In this document: piece after piece, positions 17,995 through 28,727 of the stretch
Position numbering within the stretch: position 1 is the first letter of the stretch
Layout of the letters: the number at the start of each line of letters is the position of its first letter
NCBI RefSeq assembly: GCF_021568285.1
Contig: NZ_JAKGTQ010000013.1
Coordinates: 1-38,905 of the forward strand
Direction: 5' to 3'
Source of the DNA: Rheinheimera sp. UJ63
Lineage (GTDB): Bacteria; Pseudomonadota; Gammaproteobacteria; Enterobacterales; Alteromonadaceae
DNA: 38,905 bases
Notes under the pieces: generated by a model
Database searches by the model: none
What the model was told of the DNA's origin: nothing
Seen by the model: the letters and a program-made list of their open reading frames with translations, nothing else
Position numbers and translations under genes: made by a program

Positions 17995-20100
17995 GTGGCA
18001 CGTACAACTCCAATAGAACGTTACCGTAACATTGGTATCTGTGCTCACGTTGATGCCGGCAAAACTACGACATCTGAGCGGATCCTGTTTTATACAGGCC
18101 GCTCTCACAAAATTGGTGAAGTTCATGATGGCGCAGCCACTATGGATTGGATGGAGCAGGAGCAGGAACGCGGTATTACTATTACTTCTGCGGCTACCAC
18201 GACCTTTTGGTCTGGTATGCAGCAGCAGTTTGATATGCACCGTATTAACTTGATTGATACCCCAGGTCACGTAGATTTCACTATCGAAGTAGAGCGTTCT
18301 TTGCGCGTACTAGATGGTGCCGTCGTCGTATTGTGCGGGTCATCAGGTGTGCAGCCTCAAACTGAAACAGTGTGGCGTCAAGCAAATAAGTACGAAGTTC
18401 CTAGAATGATCTTCGTGAATAAAATGGATCGTACCGGTGCGAACTTCCTGCGGGTTGTAAAGCAAGCGAACGACCGTCTAAATTCACGTTGCGTACCTAT
18501 TCAGTTGCCAATCGGGGCAGAAGATAACTTCAGAGGCGTAGTTGATCTCGTCAAAATGAAGGCTATTAACTGGAACGAAGAAGATCAGGGTATGACCTTC
18601 ACTTATGAAGAGATCCCAGCAGAAATGTTGGAAGAATGTCATGAGTGGCGTCAAAACCTGATGGAAGCAGCGGCTGATGCTAACGAATCCATGATGGAAC
18701 GCTATCTTGAAGGTGAAGAATTCACTGAAGATGAGTTGCGTCAAGCATTACGTGATTTAACGTTACGTAATGAAATAGTGCTAGTGCAAGTGGGTTCTGC
18801 CTTTAAGAATAAAGGCGTGCAGGCCATGTTGGATAACGTTATTTACTATCTGCCTTCACCGACAGAAGTAAAAGCGATCAACGGTATTCTGCCTGATGAA
18901 ACTGAAGGCTTCCGTAAATCGGCTGATTCGGAACCTTTTGCGGCGCTAGCATTCAAAATTGCTACAGACCCGTTTGTTGGTACTCTTACTTTTTTCCGTG
19001 TTTACTCGGGTATTGTTGAGTCAGGCTCAGCAGTTTACAACTCAGTAAAAATGAAGAAAGAGCGTATTGGCCGCATCGTACAGATGCATGCTAACGCGCG
19101 CGAGGAAATCAAGGCTGTTTGCGCCGGCGATATTGCTGCTGCGATTGGGCTTAAAGATACCACAACGGGCGATACCTTATGTGATATGGATCATCCGATT
19201 ATTTTGGAACGCATGGTGTTTCCTGAGCCGGTTATTTCTGTTGCTGTTGAGCCTAGAACACAGGCTGATCAGGAAAAGATGGGAATAGCACTAAGCAAGT
19301 TGGCAGCAGAAGATCCGTCATTCCGAGTACATACTGACGAAGAAACCGCACAAACCATTATTTCTGGTATGGGCGAATTGCACCTCGACATCATTGTTGA
19401 TCGCATGCGTCGTGAATTTAAGGTCGAGGCCAATGTGGGTAAACCACAGGTGTCTTACCGTGAAACATTGCGTGGCAAAACAGAAGTTGAAGGTAAGTTT
19501 GTACGTCAGTCAGGCGGTCGTGGCCAATTTGGTCATTGCTGGTTGCGGATTGAGCCGTTACCTGAGGGTGAAGGTTATAAGTTCGAGAACGCAGTAATTG
19601 GCGGGGCGATTCCAAAAGAATTTATCCCTGCTATTGATAAGGGCGTTCAGGAACAAATGAAAAACGGTGTATTAGCGGGTTATCCGGTAATCGACGTGAA
19701 AGTTACTGTATTCGATGGTTCCTACCACGATGTTGACTCGAACGAAATGGCGTTCAAAATCGCTGCGTCTATGGGCTTCAAAAAAGGAGCTCTACAGGCT
19801 AAGCCGGTTGTCCTCGAGCCTATTATGAAGGTTGAGGTAGTTACGCCAGATGACTTCATGGGTGATATCGTTGGTGATTTAAACCGTCGTCGCGGTATCA
19901 TCAACGGTATGGAAGATGCGCCTGGCGGGATTAAGATAATCGACGCCAATGTACCGTTATCTGAAATGTTTGGCTATGCAACTAATATGCGTTCTTTGAG
20001 TCAGGGCCGTGCCTCTTACTCTATGGAACCGCTGAATTATCAGGAAGCACCAAGCAATGTTACTGAAGCAATTATTGCTTCTCGTAGAGCTTACGATTAA
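17995..20100 (+). CDS. fusA: Elongation factor G
   Basis: EF-G drives translocation and, with ribosome recycling factor, subunit splitting. The GTG start at 17995 follows AGAGGA and begins the conserved [25 protein letters not shown]. The 701-residue product has G1 AHVDAGKT (17-24), G3 DTPGH (88-92) and G4 NKMD (142-145). Domains II to V follow, including GMGELHLD in domain III and [10 protein letters not shown] in domain IV. Its length matches E. coli FusA (704). The gene is in the canonical str order before tuf. Confidence 0.99.
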   Translation: MARTTPIERYRNIGICAHVDAGKTTTSERILFYTGRSHKIGEVHDGAATMDWMEQEQERGITITSAATTTFWSGMQQQFDMHRINLIDTPGHVDFTIEVERSLRVLDGAVVVLCGSSGVQPQTETVWRQANKYEVPRMIFVNKMDRTGANFLRVVKQANDRLNSRCVPIQLPIGAEDNFRGVVDLVKMKAINWNEEDQGMTFTYEEIPAEMLEECHEWRQNLMEAAADANESMMERYLEGEEFTEDELRQALRDLTLRNEIVLVQVGSAFKNKGVQAMLDNVIYYLPSPTEVKAINGILPDETEGFRKSADSEPFAALAFKIATDPFVGTLTFFRVYSGIVESGSAVYNSVKMKKERIGRIVQMHANAREEIKAVCAGDIAAAIGLKDTTTGDTLCDMDHPIILERMVFPEPVISVAVEPRTQADQEKMGIALSKLAAEDPSFRVHTDEETAQTIISGMGELHLDIIVDRMRREFKVEANVGKPQVSYRETLRGKTEVEGKFVRQSGGRGQFGHCWLRIEPLPEGEGYKFENAVIGGAIPKEFIPAIDKGVQEQMKNGVLAGYPVIDVKVTVFDGSYHDVDSNEMAFKIAASMGFKKGALQAKPVVLEPIMKVEVVTPDDFMGDIVGDLNRRRGIINGMEDAPGGIKIIDANVPLSEMFGYATNMRSLSQGRASYSMEPLNYQEAPSNVTEAIIASRRAYD

Positions 20101-20155
20101 CGATTAAACAGTCCCGATTTAACGGGTCTTAAATTTGACTAAGAAGGGTCTATAA

Positions 20156-21340
20156 ATGGCTAAGGCTAAATTTGAACGCGTAAAACCGCACGTAAACGTA
20201 GGTACTATCGGCCACGTTGACCACGGTAAAACTACTCTGACAGCTGCTATCACTAACGTATTAGCAAAGACATACGGCGGTCAGGCATTTGCTTTCGATC
20301 AAATCGATAAAGCACCAGAAGAAAAAGCTCGTGGTATCACTATCAACACGTCACACGTTGAATACGATACACCAACACGTCACTATGCACACGTAGACTG
20401 TCCAGGTCACGCTGACTATGTTAAAAACATGATCACTGGTGCGGCACAGATGGACGGTGCTATTCTGGTAGTAGCGGCGACTGACGGCCCAATGCCACAA
20501 ACGCGTGAGCACATCCTGTTATCACGTCAGGTTGGTGTACCTTACATCATCGTGTTCATGAACAAGTGTGACATGGTAGATGACGAAGAGTTATTAGAAT
20601 TAGTAGAAATGGAAGTGCGTGAGCTTCTTTCAGACTACGACTTCCCAGGTGATGACTTACCGGTAATCCGTGGTTCAGCCTTAAAAGGTCTGGAAGGCGA
20701 TGCTGAGTGGGAAAAGAAAATCCTGGAATTAGGCGAAGCGTTAGATACGTATATCCCTGAGCCAGTACGTGCGATTGATAAGCCATTCATCATGCCAATC
20801 GAAGACGTATTCTCAATTGCTGGTCGTGGTACTGTAGTAACAGGCCGTGTAGAGCAAGGTATCATCAAAGTGGGTGAGACAGTAGAAATCGTTGGTATCA
20901 AAGACACTGTAGCGACCACCTGTACTGGTGTAGAAATGTTCCGTAAGCTGTTAGACGAAGGTCGTGCAGGCGAGAACATCGGTGCCTTATTACGTGGTAC
21001 TAAGCGTGAAGACGTAGAACGTGGTCAAGTATTAGCGAAGCCAGGTTCAATCAAGCCACACACTAAGTTCGAAGGCGAAGTGTACGTATTGTCAAAAGAA
21101 GAAGGTGGTCGTCACACGCCATTCTTCAAAGGCTACCGTCCACAGTTCTACTTCCGTACAACAGACGTAACGGGTGCAGTAGAATTACCAGAAGGCGTAG
21201 AAATGGTTATGCCAGGCGACAACTTGAAGTTTGTTGTTGAACTGATTTGCCCAATCGCGATGGACGAAGGTTTACGCTTCGCTATCCGTGAAGGCGGCCG
21301 CACAGTAGGTGCTGGCGTAGTATCAAAAATCATTGCTTAA
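20156..21340 (+). CDS. tuf: Elongation factor Tu, copy 2
   Basis: This second EF-Tu gene is at the canonical end of the str operon (tufA position in E. coli). The 394-residue product is the same as copy 1, with GHVDHGKT (19-26), DCPGH (81-85) and NKCD (136-139). AAGAAGGG upstream is the ribosome-binding site. The upstream 55 bases to fusA are unrelated to the sequence before copy 1, while 20156-21379 matches 3564-4787 without a difference that I could find. Confidence 0.99.
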   Translation: MAKAKFERVKPHVNVGTIGHVDHGKTTLTAAITNVLAKTYGGQAFAFDQIDKAPEEKARGITINTSHVEYDTPTRHYAHVDCPGHADYVKNMITGAAQMDGAILVVAATDGPMPQTREHILLSRQVGVPYIIVFMNKCDMVDDEELLELVEMEVRELLSDYDFPGDDLPVIRGSALKGLEGDAEWEKKILELGEALDTYIPEPVRAIDKPFIMPIEDVFSIAGRGTVVTGRVEQGIIKVGETVEIVGIKDTVATTCTGVEMFRKLLDEGRAGENIGALLRGTKREDVERGQVLAKPGSIKPHTKFEGEVYVLSKEEGGRHTPFFKGYRPQFYFRTTDVTGAVELPEGVEMVMPGDNLKFVVELICPIAMDEGLRFAIREGGRTVGAGVVSKIIA

Positions 21341-21357
21341 TCAGCACTGATGTAAAG

Positions 21358-21380
21358 AAGGCCCTACGGGGCCTTTTTTT
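21358..21380 (+). terminator. Intrinsic terminator closing the str operon
   Basis: AAGGCCC (21358-21364) and GGGCCTT (21369-21375) pair around the TACG tetraloop, with seven T. It is the same hairpin as after tuf copy 1; sequences diverge one base later. Confidence 0.94.
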
Positions 21381-21408
21381 ATGCTTAAAATATATGCAAA
21401 GGCAACAA

Positions 21409-21426
21409 TTCAAACACTTGTTTGAA
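21409..21426. promoter_or_regulatory. Putative PsrA-type operator upstream of the acyl-CoA dehydrogenase
   Basis: TTCAAAC (21409-21415) and GTTTGAA (21420-21426) form a perfect 7-bp inverted repeat with a four-base centre. This fits the (C/G)AAAC-N2-4-GTTT(G/C) pattern reported for PsrA, the TetR-family repressor of fatty-acid degradation genes in Pseudomonas and other gammaproteobacteria. It lies 52 bases before the ATG. No clear -35/-10 pair was found beside it. PsrA itself is not in the window. Confidence 0.55.
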
Positions 21427-21477
21427 AATCTCGGCTGTGCGATGCTAGAGGTCATTTTTAGTAGTTAAGGTGATCGT

Positions 21478-23217
21478 ATGAGTCAGTATCAAGCCCCTGT
21501 AGACGACATAAGTTTTAATCTGTTCGACGTTTGGCAATTAGACCAGTACTGGCAGCAGCAACCTCAATTACAAGAGTTAATAGAAGCCGATACAGCAAAA
21601 GCCATTTTAGAAGAGGCCGCAAAAATTTGTGAGCAGCAACTTGCTCCCTATAGCCAAATAGCAGATGCGGTAGGTGCACAACTCGCCGATGGTAAAGTCA
21701 GTTTGCCCGAGCATTATTACACGGCTTATCAAAGTTTATCCGAGGGTGGCTGGACTGGCCTCAGTGGTGATGCCGAATTTGGTGGAATGGGCATGCCAAA
21801 ATCGCTTTCTATGATGGTTGATGAAATGCTCTGTAGTGCGGATATTGCTTTTTCGTTATATCCAGGTTTAACCGCCGGCGCCTGCGTTACCCTGTTACAA
21901 CATGCCGATGAGCAAATGAAAGCCTGTTACTTACCAAAATTATACAGCGGTGAATGGTCTGGCACGATGTGTTTGACCGAGGCTCATGCGGGTTCAGACC
22001 TAGGTATTATGCGTACAGCAGCAAAACCCGATACAGATGGCAGTTACTTAATCTCGGGTAGCAAAATTTTTATCACTGCTGGTGAGCATGATCTGACATC
22101 AAATATCGTTCATTTAGTGTTAGCTAAGTTGCCAGATGCACCTGCTGGAAGCAGAGGCATTTCTTTATTTCTAGTACCAAAATTTCTTGTGACAGAAAAC
22201 GGTGACTTAGCAGAGCGTAATGCCGTTAATGTTGGCTCTATCGAACATAAGATGGGTATTAATGGTTCGGCTACTTGTGTGCTTAACTTTGATGGTGCGC
22301 GCGGTTATTTAATCGGCGAGCCGCATCGTGGTCTAGCTTGTATGTTTACCATGATGAATTATGAGCGTTTGTCGATGGGCAGCCAAGGGCTAGGTGCTGC
22401 CGAGCGGGCATATCAAAATGCGTTAGCTTATGCCAAAGATCGCTTACAAGGAAGAACCGGTAAAACGGATCCTAATAAAGCGGATGCCATTTTGGGTCAT
22501 GCTGATGTTAGGCGAATGCTACTTAACATTAAAGCAATTAATGAAGCCGGTCGAACTTTCGCTACTTGGGTGGCCAATTTACTGGATCGAGCAAAATACG
22601 ACGACTGTGCGCAATCAGCACAACGAGCAAATTTACTGACACCGATCACCAAAGCCTTTATGACCGATCGAGGGTTAGATGCGTGTATTACGGCCCAGCA
22701 AGTATTCGGTGGTCATGGCTATGTAAAAGAGTGGGGCATGGAGCAGTTAGTGCGAGATGTACGAATTGCCCAGATCTATGAAGGAACCAATGGTATTCAA
22801 GCGGCTGACTTTATGTTGCGAAAAGTCGCATCAGATCAAGCAGCCGTGTTACTTGCCCTATTAAATGATATTCAACTTGAGCTTCAAGCTCATCCAACGT
22901 CGATAAGTCATATTGTCGAAAAGCGCATAGCGGAATTAATAGACGTCAGTCATTCATTATTGGCGCAAGAACACAATGTGCTCAGTATGAATGCTTGCGA
23001 TTACTTAGATGCTGTGGGCTATGTCCTCTATGCTTATATGTGGCAAAGAAATCTTATGGCGTTAAATCCTGCTAAACACAGTGCTGATTTCGTGGCGGCT
23101 AAAACTCAAACAGCCATGTGGTATACACAAAAAGTGTTGCCAAAGGTTGATGGTTTATTTAGCAGTTTGCAAAGCGATGGGTCAGCGATGTTTGCGCTTA
23201 CTGAAGATCAGTTTTAA
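21478..23217 (+). CDS. Acyl-CoA dehydrogenase (long, C-terminal-extension family)
   Basis: This flavoenzyme family oxidises acyl-CoA to trans-2-enoyl-CoA, the first step of beta-oxidation. The 579-residue product has the N-terminal YQAPVDDISFNL signature of the about 600-residue subgroup, FAD/substrate segment MCLTEAHAGSDLG (164-176), FGGHGYVKEWGMEQLVRDVRI (410-430) and the catalytic base Glu435 in YEGTNGI. A C-terminal helical extension follows (about 465-579). Some relatives are named DmdC (methylmercaptopropionyl-CoA dehydrogenase), but substrate cannot be told. AAGGTGAT gives the ribosome-binding site. It sits alone between the str terminator and the S10 promoter, behind a PsrA-like operator. 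Confidence 0.92.
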   Translation: MSQYQAPVDDISFNLFDVWQLDQYWQQQPQLQELIEADTAKAILEEAAKICEQQLAPYSQIADAVGAQLADGKVSLPEHYYTAYQSLSEGGWTGLSGDAEFGGMGMPKSLSMMVDEMLCSADIAFSLYPGLTAGACVTLLQHADEQMKACYLPKLYSGEWSGTMCLTEAHAGSDLGIMRTAAKPDTDGSYLISGSKIFITAGEHDLTSNIVHLVLAKLPDAPAGSRGISLFLVPKFLVTENGDLAERNAVNVGSIEHKMGINGSATCVLNFDGARGYLIGEPHRGLACMFTMMNYERLSMGSQGLGAAERAYQNALAYAKDRLQGRTGKTDPNKADAILGHADVRRMLLNIKAINEAGRTFATWVANLLDRAKYDDCAQSAQRANLLTPITKAFMTDRGLDACITAQQVFGGHGYVKEWGMEQLVRDVRIAQIYEGTNGIQAADFMLRKVASDQAAVLLALLNDIQLELQAHPTSISHIVEKRIAELIDVSHSLLAQEHNVLSMNACDYLDAVGYVLYAYMWQRNLMALNPAKHSADFVAAKTQTAMWYTQKVLPKVDGLFSSLQSDGSAMFALTEDQF

Positions 23218-23236
23218 CGCGTGGCTTGCAGTTAAG

Positions 23237-23284
23237 CCTCAAGGTAGACGTTGCAACAAAGCAAAATTGGCGTCTGCTTTGAGG
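23237..23284 (+). other. Imperfect hairpin after the acyl-CoA dehydrogenase
   Basis: CCTCAA (23237-23242) pairs with TTGAGG (23279-23284) and AGACG (23246-23250) with CGTCT (23271-23275), separated by a three-base internal mismatch; the loop is 20 bases. No T-run follows. It may mark the 3' end of the dehydrogenase transcript, but is not a standard intrinsic terminator. Confidence 0.45.
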
Positions 23285-23310
23285 TTGGCTGTTGGAATAA
23301 TAAACAGCAC

Positions 23311-23338
23311 TTGCATTATCAATTGTTCTGTATATAAT
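23311..23338 (+). promoter_or_regulatory. S10 operon promoter
   Basis: TTGCAT (23311-23316), a 16-base spacer and TATAAT (23333-23338) precede a GCGGCC discriminator. Start of transcription is expected near 23345, leaving a leader of about 180 bases. Confidence 0.78.
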
Positions 23339-23344
23339 ATGCGG

Positions 23345-23835
<491 letters not shown>

Positions 23836-23864
23836 TCAGACAGGTTTTTAGAGAGGTTTAGGAA

Positions 23865-24503
23865 ATGGCTATCGGTCTAATCGGTCGTAAAGTGGGCATG
23901 ACACGCATCTTCACTGAAGATGGTGTATCTATCCCAGTAACCGTAATCGAAGCAACACCAAACCGCGTTACTGCTGTTAAAACGCAAGACGTTGAAGGCT
24001 ATAGCGCGTTGCAAGTGACTACTGGTACTGTTAAGGCAAGCCGCCTGAGCAAGCCAGAAGCAGGTCATTTTGCAAAAGTGGGTGTAGAAGCGGGTCGTGG
24101 TCTGTGGGAATTCCGCCTACAAGACAACGAAGGCGCCGACATCACTGTTGGTAGCGAGATTACTGTTGATATTTTCGCAGATACAAAGAAAGTTGATGTC
24201 GCTGGCACATCAAAAGGTAAGGGTTTCCAAGGTGCTGTTAAGCGCTGGAATTTCCGTACTCAGGATGCTACTCACGGTAACTCTTTATCACACCGTGCAC
24301 CGGGTTCAATTGGTCAAAACCAATCACCAGGTAAAGTATTCAAAGGTAAAAAAATGGCTGGCCACATGGGCGCTGAACGGGTAACTGTACAGTCTCTTGA
24401 AGTGGTTCGTGTTGATGCGGAACGTAACATTCTGTTAGTAAAAGGCGCAGTGCCTGGTGCTATCGGCGGTGACGTTATCGTTAAACCAGCTGTTAAAAGC
24501 TAA
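23865..24503 (+). CDS. rplC: 50S ribosomal protein L3
   Basis: L3 is an early 50S assembly protein whose long loop reaches the peptidyl transferase centre. The 212-residue product begins [19 protein letters not shown] and has the central [21 protein letters not shown]. The loop [23 protein letters not shown] includes the glutamine that PrmB methylates in E. coli (context NQSPG). An AGGAAATG context and a 29-base gap follow rpsJ. Confidence 0.99.
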   Translation: MAIGLIGRKVGMTRIFTEDGVSIPVTVIEATPNRVTAVKTQDVEGYSALQVTTGTVKASRLSKPEAGHFAKVGVEAGRGLWEFRLQDNEGADITVGSEITVDIFADTKKVDVAGTSKGKGFQGAVKRWNFRTQDATHGNSLSHRAPGSIGQNQSPGKVFKGKKMAGHMGAERVTVQSLEVVRVDAERNILLVKGAVPGAIGGDVIVKPAVKS

Positions 24504-24520
24504 CGTCTAGGAGATAAGTG

Positions 24521-25126
24521 ATGGAATTAGCATTACGAGACGCTCAAGGCGCTCTTGAAGTTTCCGAAGCTACCTTTGGACGTGAGTTTAACGAAGCTCT
24601 GGTACATCAGGTAGTAGTTGCTTTTGCAGCTGGTGCCCGTCAGGGTACTCGTGCTCAATTGACACGTTCAGAAGTACGTGGTGGCGGCAAGAAGCCATGG
24701 CGTCAAAAAGGTACTGGCCGCGCGCGTGCTGGTACAATCCGCAGTCCAATTTGGCGTGGCGGTGGTGTGACTTTTGCGGCTAAGCCACAAGATCACAGCC
24801 AAAAAGTTAACCGTAAAATGTATCGCGGTGCAATTCAAAGCATTCTGTCTGAATTAGTTCGTCAGGAACGCTTAATTGTTGTTGAGAGTTTTGGCGTTGA
24901 TTCACCAAAGACAAAAGACTTGACTGCAAAGCTGAAAGCGATGGATTTAAAAGACGTTCTGATCGTAACTAACGAAGTAGACGAGAACTTGTTCTTATCT
25001 GCACGCAACTTATACAAAGTTGACGTTCGTGACGTACACGGTATCGACCCGGTCAGCTTAATCGCATTCGACAAAGTGTTAATGACTGCTGCTGCAGTTA
25101 AACAACTTGAGGAGCTTTTAGCATGA
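24521..25126 (+). CDS. rplD: 50S ribosomal protein L4
   Basis: L4 lines the exit tunnel and, in E. coli, regulates the S10 operon by attenuation and translational repression. A GTG at 24518 is also in frame, but the ATG at 24521 begins the conserved MELALRDAQ and has AGGAG seven bases upstream. This gives 201 residues, the E. coli length. The tunnel loop is [20 protein letters not shown]. The last bases overlap rplW (ATGA). Confidence 0.99.
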   Translation: MELALRDAQGALEVSEATFGREFNEALVHQVVVAFAAGARQGTRAQLTRSEVRGGGKKPWRQKGTGRARAGTIRSPIWRGGGVTFAAKPQDHSQKVNRKMYRGAIQSILSELVRQERLIVVESFGVDSPKTKDLTAKLKAMDLKDVLIVTNEVDENLFLSARNLYKVDVRDVHGIDPVSLIAFDKVLMTAAAVKQLEELLA

Positions 25127-25425
25127 TCCGCGAAGAACGTTTACTAAAAGTGATTCTGGCTCCGCACGTTTCTGAAAAGAGTACTACTGCGGCAGAAAAA
25201 CACAACACTATCGTTTTTAAGGTAGCCACTACTTCTACAAAAGCTGATATTAAAGCTGCTGTAGAAAAACTGTTTGAAACAGAAGTAGTAGGTGTTCGTA
25301 CTGTTAACGTTAAGGGTAAGGCCAAGCGCACTGGTGCGCGTATGGGCAAACGTAGCGATTGGAAAAAAGCTTACGTTACTCTTAAAGAAGGCAGCGAAAT
25401 CGATTTTGTTGGCGGCGCTGAGTAA
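25123..25425 (+). CDS. rplW: 50S ribosomal protein L23
   Basis: L23 lies at the exit of the peptide tunnel and docks trigger factor and SRP. The 100-residue product equals the E. coli length. It has [19 protein letters not shown] near its start and the conserved [12 protein letters not shown]. Its ATG overlaps the rplD TGA, so translation is coupled. rplB follows after 16 bases. Confidence 0.99.
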   Translation: MIREERLLKVILAPHVSEKSTTAAEKHNTIVFKVATTSTKADIKAAVEKLFETEVVGVRTVNVKGKAKRTGARMGKRSDWKKAYVTLKEGSEIDFVGGAE

Positions 25426-25441
25426 GAAGAGGAGTTAGGAA

Positions 25442-26266
25442 ATGGCACTTGTAAAGTGTAAACCTACGTCACCAGGTCGTCGCCACGTTTTAAAAGTGGT
25501 TAACCCTGACCTGCACAAAGGCAAGCCTTACGCGCCTTTGTTAGAGAAGAAAGTTAAGACGGGTGGTCGTAACAGCAACGGTCGTATCACTACTCGCCAT
25601 ATCGGTGGTGGTCATAAGCAACACTATCGTGTTGTTGATTTTAAACGCATGAAAGACGGTATTCCGGGTAAAGTAGAGCGTTTAGAATACGATCCAAACC
25701 GTACTGCAAACATCGCATTAGTGTTGTACGCAGACGGCGAACGTCGTTACATTCTTGCCCCTAAAGGCATGAAAGCGGGTGACGCAGTTATCTCTGGTGT
25801 TGATGCACCAATCAAAGCAGGTAACACGCTGCCACTGCGCAACATCCCAGTTGGTCAAGTAGTACACAACATCGAAATGAAACCAGGTAAAGGCGGTCAG
25901 CTGGCTCGTTCAGCAGGCGCATTCGTTCAGATCCTGGCTCGTGATGGTGAGTATGTTACCCTGCGTCTGCGTAGCGGCGAAGTACGTAAAGTATTAGCAG
26001 ATTGTCGCGCGACTATCGGTGAGATCGGTAATGCTGAGCACATGTTACGTCAATACGGTAAAGCTGGTGCAATGCGCTGGCGCGGCATCCGCCCAACCGT
26101 ACGTGGTGTAGTAATGAACCCAGTCGATCACCCACACGGTGGTGGTGAAGGTAAAACCTCAGGTGGTCGTCATCCAGTGACTCCATGGGGCGTACCGACT
26201 AAAGGTTACAAGACTCGTTCAAACAAGCGTACTGATAAACTTATCGTACGTCGTCGTGATAAATAA
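25442..26266 (+). CDS. rplB: 50S ribosomal protein L2
   Basis: L2 is needed for subunit association and peptidyl transfer. The 274-residue product (E. coli 273) has the N-terminal [12 protein letters not shown], the basic [18 protein letters not shown] and the catalytic-region [21 protein letters not shown] with the conserved histidine. AGGAG precedes the ATG. It sits in canonical order between rplW and rpsS. Confidence 0.99.
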   Translation: MALVKCKPTSPGRRHVLKVVNPDLHKGKPYAPLLEKKVKTGGRNSNGRITTRHIGGGHKQHYRVVDFKRMKDGIPGKVERLEYDPNRTANIALVLYADGERRYILAPKGMKAGDAVISGVDAPIKAGNTLPLRNIPVGQVVHNIEMKPGKGGQLARSAGAFVQILARDGEYVTLRLRSGEVRKVLADCRATIGEIGNAEHMLRQYGKAGAMRWRGIRPTVRGVVMNPVDHPHGGGEGKTSGGRHPVTPWGVPTKGYKTRSNKRTDKLIVRRRDK

Positions 26267-26282
26267 TTTGTGAGGAATTGCC

Positions 26283-26561
26283 ATGCCACGTTCTCTCAAG
26301 AAAGGTCCATTTATTGACCTTCACTTGCTGAAGAAGGTAGAGAAAGCGTTGGAAAGCGGAGACAAGAAGCCTATAAAGACTTGGAGCCGTCGTTCAATGA
26401 TCATACCTGATATGATCGGTTTGACCATCGCTGTCCATAATGGTCGTCAACATGTACCAGTGTTTGTCTCAGAAGAGATGATCGGTCACAAGTTAGGTGA
26501 ATTTGCACCTACTCGTACCTATCGTGGTCATGCAGCCGACAAAAAGGCCAAGAAGCGCTAA
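26283..26561 (+). CDS. rpsS: 30S ribosomal protein S19
   Basis: S19 binds the 30S head next to S13. The 92-residue product has [18 protein letters not shown] at the N-terminus and the conserved [13 protein letters not shown] and [22 protein letters not shown] is the ribosome-binding site. Seven to ten bases separate it from rplV. Confidence 0.99.
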   Translation: MPRSLKKGPFIDLHLLKKVEKALESGDKKPIKTWSRRSMIIPDMIGLTIAVHNGRQHVPVFVSEEMIGHKLGEFAPTRTYRGHAADKKAKKR

Positions 26562-26571
26562 GGGGTAAATG

Positions 26572-26904
26572 ATGCAAGCATTAGCTAAACACAAATTTGC
26601 CCGTTCTTCTGCTCAAAAAACGCGTTTGGTCGCTGACCAAGTACGTGGATTGTCAGTTGAGAAGGCGTTGAATGTACTAACTTACAGCCCGAAGAAAGCT
26701 GCTGAGTTAGTCAAAAAGGTACTTTTATCAGCCATTGCCAACGCTGAGCACAATGAAGGCGCGGACATCGATACACTGAAAGTGAAGACCATCTTCGTTG
26801 ATGAAGGTCCATCTATGAAGCGTATCAAACCACGCGCTAAAGGTCGTGCTGATCGTATCGTCAAGCGTACCAGCCACATCACTGTGGTCGTAGCTGATAA
26901 CTAG
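26572..26904 (+). CDS. rplV: 50S ribosomal protein L22
   Basis: L22 lines the exit tunnel with a long beta hairpin. Two adjacent ATG codons (26569 and 26572) are possible. The second is six bases from AGGGG and gives 110 residues, the E. coli length. It has the conserved [22 protein letters not shown] and the tunnel hairpin [22 protein letters not shown]. No macrolide-resistance-type deletion is seen in the loop. Confidence 0.98.
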   Translation: MQALAKHKFARSSAQKTRLVADQVRGLSVEKALNVLTYSPKKAAELVKKVLLSAIANAEHNEGADIDTLKVKTIFVDEGPSMKRIKPRAKGRADRIVKRTSHITVVVADN

Positions 26905-26913
26905 GAGATAGAA

Positions 26914-27627
26914 ATGGGACAGAAAGTACATCCTAATGGTATTCGCCTAGGTATCACTAAGCCATGGAGCTCTACCTGGTTCGCGAATACAAAAGATTTC
27001 CCGGATTTCCTGAACGGTGACTATAAAGTTCGTCAGTACCTGACAAAAGAACTGAAAGCAGCCTCAGTAAGCCGGATCGATATTGAACGCCCTGCGAAAA
27101 GCATCCGTGTGACTATTCACACTGCGCGTCCAGGCGTGATTATCGGTAAAAAAGGTGAAGACGTTGAGAAGATCCGTAAGCAAGTCGCTGCCATTGCTGG
27201 CGTGCCTGCTCAGATCAATATCTCTGAGATCCGTAAGCCAGAGCTAGATGCTAAATTAGTTGCTGATTCTATCAGTAGCCAGTTAGAGCGTCGTGTGATG
27301 TTCCGTCGTGCTATGAAGCGTGCGGTACAAAATGCTATGCGTATTGGTGCTAAAGGTATCAAGGTTCAAGTTAGCGGCCGTTTAGGCGGTGCTGAGATTG
27401 CTCGTGACGAGTGGTATCGTGAAGGTCGTGTACCTCTCCATACTCTTCGTGCAGACATTGACTACAATACTTCTGAAGCACTGACTACTTACGGTATCAT
27501 TGGTGTCAAAGTGTGGATTTTCAAAGGCGAGATCCTAGGTGCTCTGCCTCTGCAAAATAACGCCAACAACGCCAACAATAACAACCAGCCTAAAGCGCCG
27601 AAAAAACCGGCTCGTAAGGCTAAGTAG
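26914..27627 (+). CDS. rpsC: 30S ribosomal protein S3
   Basis: S3 forms part of the mRNA entry tunnel and its helicase activity. The 237-residue product (E. coli 233) starts [17 protein letters not shown]. It has the KH motif [16 protein letters not shown] and the C-terminal domain with [32 protein letters not shown]. The tail is unusual: an asparagine-rich run (NNANNANNNN) followed by [12 protein letters not shown]. The ribosome-binding site TAGGAG includes the rplV stop. Confidence 0.99.
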   Translation: MGQKVHPNGIRLGITKPWSSTWFANTKDFPDFLNGDYKVRQYLTKELKAASVSRIDIERPAKSIRVTIHTARPGVIIGKKGEDVEKIRKQVAAIAGVPAQINISEIRKPELDAKLVADSISSQLERRVMFRRAMKRAVQNAMRIGAKGIKVQVSGRLGGAEIARDEWYREGRVPLHTLRADIDYNTSEALTTYGIIGVKVWIFKGEILGALPLQNNANNANNNNQPKAPKKPARKAK

Positions 27628-27639
27628 GGGTATTGAGCG

Positions 27640-28053
27640 ATGTTGCAACCAAAACGTACAAAATTTCGTAAAGTGCACAAAGGCCGTAACCGTGGTTTAT
27701 CACAAGTTGGTGATAAAGTAAGTTTCGGTACATACGCACTGAAATCTGTAGAACGTGGTCAAATGACTTCACGTCAAATCGAATCTGCACGTCGTGCTAT
27801 GACGCGGGCTGTTAAACGTGTTGGTAAAATCTGGATCCGTGTGTTCCCAGATAAGCCAATCACAGCTAAGCCGTTAGAAGTACGTATGGGTAGTGGTAAA
27901 GGTGCTGTTGAGTACTGGGTATGTCAGATTAAACCTGGCAAAGTTCTGTATGAAATGGACGGTGTGTCTGAAGAACTTGCGCGTCATGCTTTTGCATTGG
28001 CTGCTGCTAAGCTTCCATTCAAGACCACCTTCGTAACGCGGACGGTAATGTGA
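27640..28053 (+). CDS. rplP: 50S ribosomal protein L16
   Basis: L16 organises the A-site side of the 50S subunit and is incorporated late. The 137-residue product (E. coli 136) starts [19 protein letters not shown]. It has the conserved [28 protein letters not shown] and the central [23 protein letters not shown] is the ribosome-binding site. The stop codon TGA shares one base with the rpmC start. Confidence 0.99.
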   Translation: MLQPKRTKFRKVHKGRNRGLSQVGDKVSFGTYALKSVERGQMTSRQIESARRAMTRAVKRVGKIWIRVFPDKPITAKPLEVRMGSGKGAVEYWVCQIKPGKVLYEMDGVSEELARHAFALAAAKLPFKTTFVTRTVM

Positions 28054-28244
28054 TGAAAGCCAGCGAATTGAAAACAAAAAGTGTTGAAGAGTTAAATGCT
28101 GAATTATTAGGTCTGTTACGTGAGCAGTTCAACATGCGCATGCAAGCAGCTACTGGTCAGTTAGCTCAGACACACTTATTGAAGCAGGTGCGTCGTGATA
28201 TCGCGCGCGTTAAGACTATCTTAACCGAGAAGGCAGGTGCGTAA
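28053..28244 (+). CDS. rpmC: 50S ribosomal protein L29
   Basis: L29 is a two-helix protein near the tunnel exit. A GTG at 28050 is in frame, but the ATG at 28053 gives 63 residues with the standard start [19 protein letters not shown], the same length as in E. coli. [19 protein letters not shown] and [11 protein letters not shown] are conserved. It is translationally coupled on both sides: TGATG with rplP and TAATG with rpsQ. Confidence 0.98.
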   Translation: MKASELKTKSVEELNAELLGLLREQFNMRMQAATGQLAQTHLLKQVRRDIARVKTILTEKAGA

Positions 28245-28498
28245 TGACTGAAACTAATACCCGTACACTGCAAGGTAAAGTAATCAGCGACAAGATGGAT
28301 AAATCTATCACTGTTGCGATTGAACGTCAGGTGAAACACCCAATTTATGGTAAATTCATCAAGCGTACTACCAAACTGCACGTGCATGACGAAACTAATC
28401 AGTGTAAAGAAGGCGACGTAGTCACTATCCGTGAATGCCGTCCTTTGTCTAAGACTAAGTCTTGGACCCTGGTAGCTATCGTTGAATCTGCTTCTTAA
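28244..28498 (+). CDS. rpsQ: 30S ribosomal protein S17
   Basis: S17 is an OB-fold protein of the 30S body and an early assembly factor. The 84-residue product (E. coli 84) has [39 protein letters not shown] and the C-terminal [15 protein letters not shown]. The ATG overlaps the rpmC stop. It is the last gene of the S10 transcript, followed by a strong terminator. Confidence 0.99.
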   Translation: MTETNTRTLQGKVISDKMDKSITVAIERQVKHPIYGKFIKRTTKLHVHDETNQCKEGDVVTIRECRPLSKTKSWTLVAIVESAS

Positions 28499-28515
28499 TA
28501 ATTAAGAAGAAGAAT

Positions 28516-28541
28516 AAAACGGCTCCTGTTGGAGCCGTTTT
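28516..28541 (+). terminator. Intrinsic terminator closing the S10 operon
   Basis: AAAACGGCTCC (28516-28526) and GGAGCCGTTTT (28531-28541) form a perfect 11-bp stem with TGTT loop and T-rich tail. The A-run on the left would let it act on opposite-strand transcripts as well. Confidence 0.95.
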
Positions 28542-28632
28542 TGTTTGTAGCAACAGATCGGGTGAGTGGCGGTGCGTGTCTAGGCATACACCGAATTGTT
28601 TTTATTTTAAACTACCACTTTGCCATAACTGC

Positions 28633-28641
28633 TGTTATAAT
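28633..28641 (+). promoter_or_regulatory. spc operon promoter (extended -10)
   Basis: TG (28633-28634), one base, then a perfect TATAAT (28636-28641) form an extended -10. There is no good -35 at 16 to 18 bases (TACCAC at 28613). The discriminator is CACGCGCCC. It lies between the S10 terminator and rplN, matching the E. coli spc promoter position. Confidence 0.75.
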
Positions 28642-28647
28642 CACGCG

Positions 28648-28670
28648 CCCTTCCTCTGGGGAGGGGTTTT
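28648..28670 (+). terminator. Terminator-like hairpin at the spc transcription start
   Basis: CCCTTCC (28648-28654) pairs with GGAGGGG (28660-28666), one U-G pair, around TCTGG, and four T follow, then ATTAT. It begins at about +1 of the spc promoter. It could terminate S10 read-through or act as an early attenuator or 5'-end stabiliser of spc mRNA. Confidence 0.5.
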
Positions 28671-28727
28671 ATTATCGTAAGCAGCGTAACCTGAGAAGGT
28701 TACATAGTAGAATAGCGGAGCACTAAG

